Source: Actinoplanes sp. TBRC 11911 (lineage in GTDB: Bacteria > Actinomycetota > Actinomycetes > Mycobacteriales > Micromonosporaceae). Taken from it: a stretch of DNA of 64,000 bases. Location: the NCBI RefSeq assembly GCF_012933445.1, contig NZ_JABBNC010000024.1, positions 87,685 to 151,684 on the forward strand, read 5' to 3'. How positions within the stretch are numbered: position 1 is the stretch's first letter; each line of letters opens with the position of its first letter. Below are positions 58,555-64,000 of this stretch, piece by piece. The notes under the pieces were generated by a model that saw only the letters and a list, made by a program, of their open reading frames with translations, searched no databases and was not told the origin of the DNA. Made by a program: the position numbers and the translations under genes.

Positions 58555-60804
58555 TTACGGGTGATCGTTCAGGAACACCCGGCGTACGACGCGCTCGGCC
58601 GCGTGGCCGTCGTCGAGATAGCAGAATCGCTCGCGGAAAGCCCGACGGATCTTGGCGTTGGCGTCATCGCGGTAGGCGCCACTTCGGAATATCTCCACCA
58701 ATTCCGGATAAGCCCGTGCAATTGCGCCCGGCGGCTTGTCCATCAGGTCGAAGTAGACACCGCGCAGATCCCGGTAGGTGTCCCAGTCCGGCGCGAAGAT
58801 CACGATGGGGCGATCCAGAACCGCGTAATCGAACATCGCGGACGAATAGTCGGTCAGCAGCACATCGGCGGCGAGATAGAGATCCTCCACCACAGGATGC
58901 CCGGAGACATCGACCAGGCCGCCGGTCAGCGCCGGCTCGCCGGGCGTGGCGGCCGGCCGGCCGGGCATCGCGGCCGGCACGCCGGGCATCGCGGCCGGCA
59001 CGCCGGGCGTAGCCGCCGGCACGCCGGGCGTAGCCGCCGGCACGTTGAAATAGTGTGCCCGGACCAGCAGCACCGTGTCCGGTCCGAGCGCTTCGGCGAG
59101 CCGCTCCACCTCCAGCACCGAGGTGCCGGACGGCAGCCACTCGCGATGCGTCGGCATGTAGAGCACCACCCGCTTGCCGGCCGGGATGCCCAACTTCTCG
59201 CGGACGGCGGCGACCTCCGCCGCGGTGGTGGTCGCCAGGCGGTCGTTGCGCGGATACCCGACCTCGAGCGTCTCGTAGTCGCACGGATAGGCCCGCGACC
59301 ACGCGATCGTCGTATGAGCGTTCGCGCTGATGCTGTAGTCCCAGCGGTCCGCCCGGCGCATCTGGCTCGCGAAATCTTGGTCGAGCGCGGCCGCCGGATG
59401 ATCGAGCTGATCGATGCCCATCATCTTCAGCGGGGTGCCGTGGTGGGTCATCACGTGGGTGGTGCCGGGCCGCTTGGCGATCCGGTTCGGCCAGTTCACG
59501 TTGTTGATCAGGTAGCGGGCGCGGGCGAGCGCCCGGAAGTACGCCCGCGTGCCCGCGACCACGTACTCGGTGCCGGGCGGCACCAGATGAGTCCGGGAGG
59601 CTTCGATCACCCAGACCGGCCGGATGTGCGGGGCCAGCTCGGCGGCCTTACGGGCGATCGCGGCCGGGTTGCAGTTGACGCCGCGATACCAGTAGGCGGC
59701 GTACAGCGCCAGCGACTCGTCGACCGACCGCCGCCGCTGCATCTGGTAGTAGGCCAGGCCGAGGACCTGCCGCGCGCGGTGCGGGATCCGGAGCCCGGGC
59801 AGGCGCATCCGCTTCTGCAACCCGCGCACGGCCTGCTTCGCGAGCTCCAAGGACCGGAACATCCCGTACGCGTCCCGCTCGATCAGTCGATAGCGAAGGC
59901 CCTCGAACCGGCCCGGCATCGGGAAGCCCTCGGCGGGCCGGAAACGGCGATAGTCGGCGGCGATCCGGTGGAAGAACCGTCGGCGCGAACCGGCCGGCAC
60001 CCGGGTGTCGTGCCGCAGCACCGTCAGGTAATGCCAGATCATCCGGCGGAACAGCAGGCCACGCACCTCGGGACCGGGCGAGGCGTACTCCTCGGCCAGC
60101 TCCAGCGCGTGCTGCCAGTGGTCGAAGACCTCGAAATGCCGGTCTCCCACCGTCCGGGTGATCGCGCCGGTGCGGCGCTGCCGGTAATGCACACACGTGC
60201 GGGGCAGGGTGCTGATCCGCTCGGCGGCCAGCAGCACCGGGTAGCTGAACGACACGTCCTCGTACCAGCCGGCCTCGAACTCGAAGCCCAGCCGGGTCAG
60301 CAGGTCGCGCCGGATCACCTTGTTCCAGGCCACGTGCAACACATTCAAGATCTGCGGGTACGCCTCGGTGGAGAAAAGGCCCGGCGCCCGATCCAGCGCC
60401 CGTTTCGCGGTGCCCGACTCCACCGTGCCGTCCCAGTGCACCCGGTCCCAGCCGACGATCAGCACGTCCGCCTCGGTTTCCCGCAGCCGGGCGGACACCG
60501 CGGCCAGCGAGCCCTCGGACATCCAGTCGTCGCTGTCGAGGAACCACACGTACTCGCCGGTGGCGTGCTCCAGACCCAGGTTGCGGGCGCGCCCCAGCCC
60601 GAGATTCTCCGGCGGGGTCACCACCCGCACCCGCGGGTCGCGCTCCGCGTACTCGGCGAGGATCTCGCCGGTGTGGTCGGGCGAGGCGTCGTCGACCGCG
60701 ATGATCTCAAAGTCGCCGAACGACTGGCTGAGGATCGAGTCCAAGCACTGGCGTAGATATCCCTGCACCCGATAACACGGGAGCACGATGCTCAGCGATG
60801 TCAC
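58555..60804 (-). CDS. GT2-TagF fusion: glycosyltransferase plus CDP-glycerol glycerophosphotransferase-like domain
   Basis: The product is 749 residues. Residues 1-330 form a GT2 domain (LSIVLPCYRVQGYL, VDDASPD, FLDSDDW, WYEDVSFSYPVLLAAERI), paralogous to the 5349-6347 enzyme. Residues about 380-749 form a TagF-type domain with THVMTHHGTPLKMMG, VVLYMPTHREWLP, LLTDYSSAMFDYAVLDRPIV and FCYLDDGHAAERVV. Such bifunctional enzymes build teichoic-acid-like poly(glycosyl glycerol or polyol phosphate). A five-unit repeat of PAATPGV type (residues 589-623) interrupts the TagF domain between its RAHYFN strand and the DVSGHPVVEDLYLAAD helix. GTG 60804 overlaps the upstream stop (GTGA). Confidence 0.9.
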   Translation of the reverse strand: MTSLSIVLPCYRVQGYLRQCLDSILSQSFGDFEIIAVDDASPDHTGEILAEYAERDPRVRVVTPPENLGLGRARNLGLEHATGEYVWFLDSDDWMSEGSLAAVSARLRETEADVLIVGWDRVHWDGTVESGTAKRALDRAPGLFSTEAYPQILNVLHVAWNKVIRRDLLTRLGFEFEAGWYEDVSFSYPVLLAAERISTLPRTCVHYRQRRTGAITRTVGDRHFEVFDHWQHALELAEEYASPGPEVRGLLFRRMIWHYLTVLRHDTRVPAGSRRRFFHRIAADYRRFRPAEGFPMPGRFEGLRYRLIERDAYGMFRSLELAKQAVRGLQKRMRLPGLRIPHRARQVLGLAYYQMQRRRSVDESLALYAAYWYRGVNCNPAAIARKAAELAPHIRPVWVIEASRTHLVPPGTEYVVAGTRAYFRALARARYLINNVNWPNRIAKRPGTTHVMTHHGTPLKMMGIDQLDHPAAALDQDFASQMRRADRWDYSISANAHTTIAWSRAYPCDYETLEVGYPRNDRLATTTAAEVAAVREKLGIPAGKRVVLYMPTHREWLPSGTSVLEVERLAEALGPDTVLLVRAHYFNVPAATPGVPAATPGVPAAMPGVPAAMPGRPAATPGEPALTGGLVDVSGHPVVEDLYLAADVLLTDYSSAMFDYAVLDRPIVIFAPDWDTYRDLRGVYFDLMDKPPGAIARAYPELVEIFRSGAYRDDANAKIRRAFRERFCYLDDGHAAERVVRRVFLNDHP
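58936..59040. repeat. In-frame 21-bp tandem repeat, five units, inside the GT2-TagF gene
   Basis: Five adjacent 21-bp units encode PAATPGV, PAATPGV, PAAMPGV, PAAMPGR and PAATPGE. The first two units are nearly identical in DNA, as are the third and fourth, indicating recent expansion by slippage. The repeat keeps the reading frame. Confidence 0.9.
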
Positions 60805-62843
60805 GCCGGGACCTCACCTCGTCGCCAATCGGTTACCGCGTTAGCCAGAAACATTCCGCAGGTCAGCCCGGCGAGTAACGCTTCACCGAGGGTAGCTTGA
60901 CCGACCACGGCGGCCACCGTGAGCAGCAGGACCCGTCCGTCCCAGCCGAGCGGGCCACCGGCCCGGCCACCGGGCGCGCCCTTCTCCATCCGGGCGGTCA
61001 GGTCGTAGTGCCGCAACGCCAGCGTGAAGAGCAGAAGGTAGACCACCGCGGGCGGCACGTCGTACGCCAGTCCCACGCCGACGACCAGCAGGTATTCGGC
61101 GGCGCGCAGGGCGGCCGGGACCAGCCAGTCGAGCGGTCCATCATGACGGGCGCGGGCCGGCAACCCGTCGGCCAGCACGATCAGCGCGGTGATGACGACC
61201 GGGATACCGCCGTCCACCCAGCCGGCCAGCAGCGCCGCCACCAGGGCGGCCGCGACCAGTGCGGCGAGCCCGGCGAAGGCCAGCGGCGCGGGCAGACCCG
61301 CCCGGCCGAGCACCGCGCGGACCAGCGGGCCGTCGTCGCGGTGCCGCGCGGTGTCCACGGTGTCGAGCACCCCGACCCGCATGGACAGGGCGCGCAGCGA
61401 GCGCAGGGCCAGCGTGTACGCGAAGGCGAGCAGTCCCCAGCCGACCACGGCGATCAACGCCACCCGCCCGTTGGTGACCATCGCCAGGATCGCGATCAGC
61501 GCCCACCGCTCGCCGATCGGGAAGACCACGATCCGCTTCAGCCAGTAGGCGGCCGAGCCGGTGTCGCCCTGCACCTTGGTGGACGCCGCACTAAGCCGGG
61601 CACCGACACCGGCGGCCGCGGCGGCCCGCGGGCGTGCGGCGGCCTCGTCGTGCAGCGCGCCGTACCAGGTGTCCGTCATGTGCCGCACGGTTTGCAGCAG
61701 AATGGCGGTAATGGCCAGCGGCCAGGCGTACGGCAGCCCGATCCGCTCGGCACCGGCCGCCAGACCGGCATACACCGCGTACTCCTTGGCGCGGTCGGCC
61801 ATCGTGTCCAGCCAGCCGCCGAACGGGTCGAAGCGCCGCGTGTACCTTGCGAGCTGGCCGTCCACGCAGTCGAGCACGAACCCGAGGTAGAGCAGGATGC
61901 CGCCGGCGACCATCGCGGGCCGCGACGCCTGCCAGAACGCGAGCGCGGCGGCCACCGCGAACACCACGGACAGCGCGGTGACCCCGGTCGGCGTCAATTT
62001 GAGTCGCGCGGCCGCCTTGGTGACGATCGGGGACCAGGTGCTCACCGCGTACGTGGTGAAGAAGTCGTCCTTTTCCTTGACCGCGAGTCGCAGCCGCGCC
62101 TTGTCCTCGTCCACGGCCGCCACCGCCTGCCGCGCCCGGAGCAACTCGTCGGTGGTGTGCACCTGCTCGGCGTGCAGCAGCCGCACCGGCGTGGCAATCG
62201 GGACAAGTCCGGCGTCAAGCAGCGCTTTTAGCAAATCGGGCGCGTCGGCGACCTCGGCGAGCAGCGGCAGGTCGGCCGGCGCCAGGCACATCGCCCCCAC
62301 GTACCGAACCGTGCCCGGCCCGCCGCCCGCCGCCAGCACCCGCCCGCGGTCCTCCCGCAGGTCGCCGTCCGGGTCAGCGACAACGAGCACGGTGCTGCGC
62401 CCGGTCGGCTCGGTGGCCAGCAGCCAGAGCAGGCTCGGGTGCGCGACGAGGTTGTCCGCACAGACGAGCAGCCGCTCCCCCGCGGCCTGCGCCCGCCCCG
62501 CCATCTCACGAACCTGAGCCGCCCCCGCCATCTCACGAACCTGAGCCGCCCCCGACCTCTCCCGGAGCACCCCTGAATCCGCCGCCCGCTCACGCAGCAG
62601 CCCCGGCCCGGTCGCAGGCTCGCCGAGCGGCCCCGCCGAGCGCTCACCGGACGGCGCCCCCGAAGGCTCGCGGAACGGCATCGGCGCCCCCGAAGGCTCG
62701 CGGAACGGCATCGGTGCTGCCGGGCGCTCGACGGCTGAGGCGCCGGCGGCCCGCAGGGCATCGACCAGATCGTTCGCGAGCCGCTCGGCATCGGCGGGAT
62801 CGAGGGCGTTGCCGGTGCCGGCGCTGAGGACGGCGAGGGTCAC
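60801..62843 (-). CDS. CDP-alcohol phosphatidyltransferase-family membrane protein with N-terminal nucleotidyltransferase-like domain
   Basis: The product is 680 residues. The N-terminal 230 residues begin LAVLSAGTGNALDPADAERL and include STVLVVADPDGDL and RYVGAMCLAPADLPLL, which resembles a degenerate sugar or inositol-phosphate cytidylyltransferase. Two repeats interrupt it. After DEDKARLRLAVKEKDDFF comes the phosphatidyltransferase domain with the full signature DCVDGQLARYTRRFDPFGGW then LDTMAD. About eight to ten membrane helices follow to the C-terminus. The arrangement recalls fused enzymes for phospho-inositol or polyol lipids, but the product is unknown. It is the first gene of a coupled pair with the GT2-TagF fusion. 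Confidence 0.8.
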   Translation of the reverse strand: MTLAVLSAGTGNALDPADAERLANDLVDALRAAGASAVERPAAPMPFREPSGAPMPFREPSGAPSGERSAGPLGEPATGPGLLRERAADSGVLRERSGAAQVREMAGAAQVREMAGRAQAAGERLLVCADNLVAHPSLLWLLATEPTGRSTVLVVADPDGDLREDRGRVLAAGGGPGTVRYVGAMCLAPADLPLLAEVADAPDLLKALLDAGLVPIATPVRLLHAEQVHTTDELLRARQAVAAVDEDKARLRLAVKEKDDFFTTYAVSTWSPIVTKAAARLKLTPTGVTALSVVFAVAAALAFWQASRPAMVAGGILLYLGFVLDCVDGQLARYTRRFDPFGGWLDTMADRAKEYAVYAGLAAGAERIGLPYAWPLAITAILLQTVRHMTDTWYGALHDEAAARPRAAAAAGVGARLSAASTKVQGDTGSAAYWLKRIVVFPIGERWALIAILAMVTNGRVALIAVVGWGLLAFAYTLALRSLRALSMRVGVLDTVDTARHRDDGPLVRAVLGRAGLPAPLAFAGLAALVAAALVAALLAGWVDGGIPVVITALIVLADGLPARARHDGPLDWLVPAALRAAEYLLVVGVGLAYDVPPAVVYLLLFTLALRHYDLTARMEKGAPGGRAGGPLGWDGRVLLLTVAAVVGQATLGEALLAGLTCGMFLANAVTDWRRGEVPA
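62500..62553. repeat. 27-bp exact tandem duplication in the CDP-alcohol transferase gene
   Basis: Two identical 27-bp units (62500-62526, 62527-62553) encode GAAQVREMA twice, in frame. Confidence 0.92.
62653..62712. repeat. 30-bp exact tandem duplication in the same gene
   Basis: Two identical 30-bp units (62653-62682, 62683-62712) encode a 10-residue PMPFREPSGA-type unit twice, in frame. Confidence 0.92.
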
Positions 62844-63054
62844 CCGGCTTGCCTCCTCATCACTGTCCGGACCACGACAGGGATAAGTGCCCGGAATTGG
62901 CCCCCAGGTTAACAGTGGGCCACATCCGGGTACGGGTCACCCTTACGGGAGCTCGATCACCCTAATCCACCTGGGGACCGAGGGAGAGCGCCCCAACCGC
63001 CCCTACCTTCGTAAATGGTCATGGCGCCCGGCCGCGACCTCGACAAAGGAGTGA

Positions 63055-63246
63055 ATGACCGTGCCCAGCCGCCTCGCCCGCCCACGTGACGACCGTTGGA
63101 TCGCCGGCGTCTGCTCCGGCCTGGCCCGCCGCTTCGGCCTCTCGTCGAACGTGGTCCGCCTGATCTTCGTAATCTCCTGCCTGCTCCCCGGCCCCCAGTT
63201 CCTGATCTACCTGGCCCTGTGGATCGTGCTGCCCCAGGAGCGCTGA
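63055..63246 (+). CDS. PspC-domain small membrane protein
   Basis: The 63-residue protein is a bare PspC domain: RLARPRDDRWIAGVCSGLAR, FGLSSNVVRLIFVISCLLPG and one membrane helix ending YLALWIVLPQER. PspC proteins belong to envelope-stress systems, in some cases acting on PspA-like proteins or histidine kinases. No pspA is adjacent. AAAGGAG lies eight bases before the ATG at 63055. Confidence 0.88.
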   Translation: MTVPSRLARPRDDRWIAGVCSGLARRFGLSSNVVRLIFVISCLLPGPQFLIYLALWIVLPQER

Positions 63247-64000
63247 CCGCCAGGTACGCACGGCCGGCGATGTCTACCTGCCGCGCGCACCTGCCGCGCC
63301 CCAAGGCGCCCCCACCCGCGCCTCCATGATCACCGGACGCCGCCGGTGGCTGCCCCCGAAGCCGACGGCGTCCGGTCCCCCTCACCCCCGGCCCACACCC
63401 CACCAGGACGTTTGGCCCACATTCACAGCTTTCACGCGCCGAGCGCGCACCACACAGCGTCATCATCCAGCACCACACAGCCGCACGACACAGCGTCACC
63501 CAGAACCACACAGCATCACCACACGGCATCGGCCACTCGCCTCGAAGCCGCCACGCCCGTCAACGAAGCGGTAGAACGGCGGCACACACAGCATCGGCCA
63601 CGCATCGGCAAGCACACAGCATCGGCCAGCACACAGCATCGGCCAGCACACAGCATCGGCCGCGCATCGACCGATCGCCGATCTCGCGGGCGACCGTCCG
63701 CGCTTCCAAATAGCAGCGGCCCCTACTGCGAGAAGGTGAGCACCGAAACCGTGGCCGCCGCCGTGCCCGCATATCCGATATTTCCGGCGCCAGATCAATC
63801 GGCTGGGCTGCCGGTCAGGCGGGTGGCGCGCTGCGGTTCCATTCCGTGGGATGGGCGGCCACTTGCTGAGAGCGGCGCCCACATCCTGGACAAGCGTCCG
63901 CGATGTGGGACTCGCGTCCATTGTGGATGAGGGTTTTGCCACATAATACGGCTTTTGTCCGCACGGGTTTTCGGGCTGAATGTGAACCTTGGAGAGTTAG
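63247..64000. other. Apparent non-coding region with 17-bp tandem repeats
   Basis: No frame shows actinomycete codon bias or a recognisable product over these 754 bp. From about 63430 to 63670 the sequence is enriched in variants of CACACAGCATC and CACACAGCGTC. The clearest block is three exact copies of AGCACACAGCATCGGCC (63611-63627, 63628-63644, 63645-63661). The final 300 bp show a lower GC content and may lead to the next gene outside the window. Confidence 0.6.

Noticed and set aside
63430..63670. CRISPR array
   Set aside because: The repeats are directly adjacent or irregularly spaced with no uniform spacers of 30-40 bp, and no cas genes are in the window.
63346..63942. Open frames of 194 residues (+) and 148 residues (-) at the right end
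   Set aside because: Both simply translate the CACACAGCATC-type repeats, lack normal codon bias and have no ribosome site or homology.

Overview
This is high-GC actinomycete chromosome. The GC-rich codon use, frequent GTG starts, SARP-type regulator, ECF sigma factor, DHA2 exporters, an actinobacterial-type c-di-AMP riboswitch and a complete pseudaminic-acid pathway together suggest Micromonosporaceae, perhaps Actinoplanes. That taxonomic call is inference. No tRNA, rRNA, integrase, transposase, CRISPR array or phage gene was found.

Region A (about 0.8-27.7 kb) is a surface-glycan locus. It encodes all six steps to CMP-pseudaminic acid, in two blocks. pseH-pseI lie at 6.35-7.83 kb. pseB-pseC, two unfamiliar genes, pseF and pseG lie at 21.5-27.7 kb. 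Around them are a GT2 glycosyltransferase, an SDR/aldo-keto reductase pair, two large GT-C-like membrane proteins, and a tightly coupled operon diverging from pseB: ACP, ketoreductase-like SDR, acyl-AMP ligase, LuxE-like acyl-protein synthetase, LuxC-like acyl reductase and a membrane protein. A two-gene cassette (a family with an LQHGW motif, plus a degenerate methyltransferase-fold protein) occurs intact at 23.6-26.0 kb, as a single first gene at 4.3-5.1 kb, and at 7.9-10.06 kb with its first gene decayed. The simplest reading is synthesis, acylation and transfer of a nonulosonic-acid wall polymer (teichulosonic-acid-like). An MMPL exporter with its own two-component system sits inside the region.

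Region B (27.7-49 kb) is mostly regulatory and accessory. It holds a hipBA module with four operators exactly 28 bp apart, a DHA2 exporter, an atypical NarL regulator, a 1080-residue SARP/AAA+/TPR regulator, an ECF sigma/anti-sigma pair, a secreted neprosin-like protein, CorA, a Ser/Thr kinase, a cysteine dioxygenase/rhodanese pair, a TetR-controlled exporter with three operator copies, a diguanylate cyclase, and a LacI-controlled exporter with two perfect operators.

Region C (49-63.2 kb) returns to the envelope. It holds a TagG/TagH-like ABC exporter, two divergent secreted wall-hydrolase-like paralogues (one behind a c-di-AMP riboswitch), a GH65 phosphorylase with beta-phosphoglucomutase, an RsbW-like kinase, an orphan MsmK-type ATPase, a GT2-TagF fusion, a CDP-alcohol phosphatidyltransferase fusion and a PspC-domain peptide. 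The two fusion genes carry in-frame tandem repeats. The last 750 bp appear non-coding and contain 17-bp tandem repeats.
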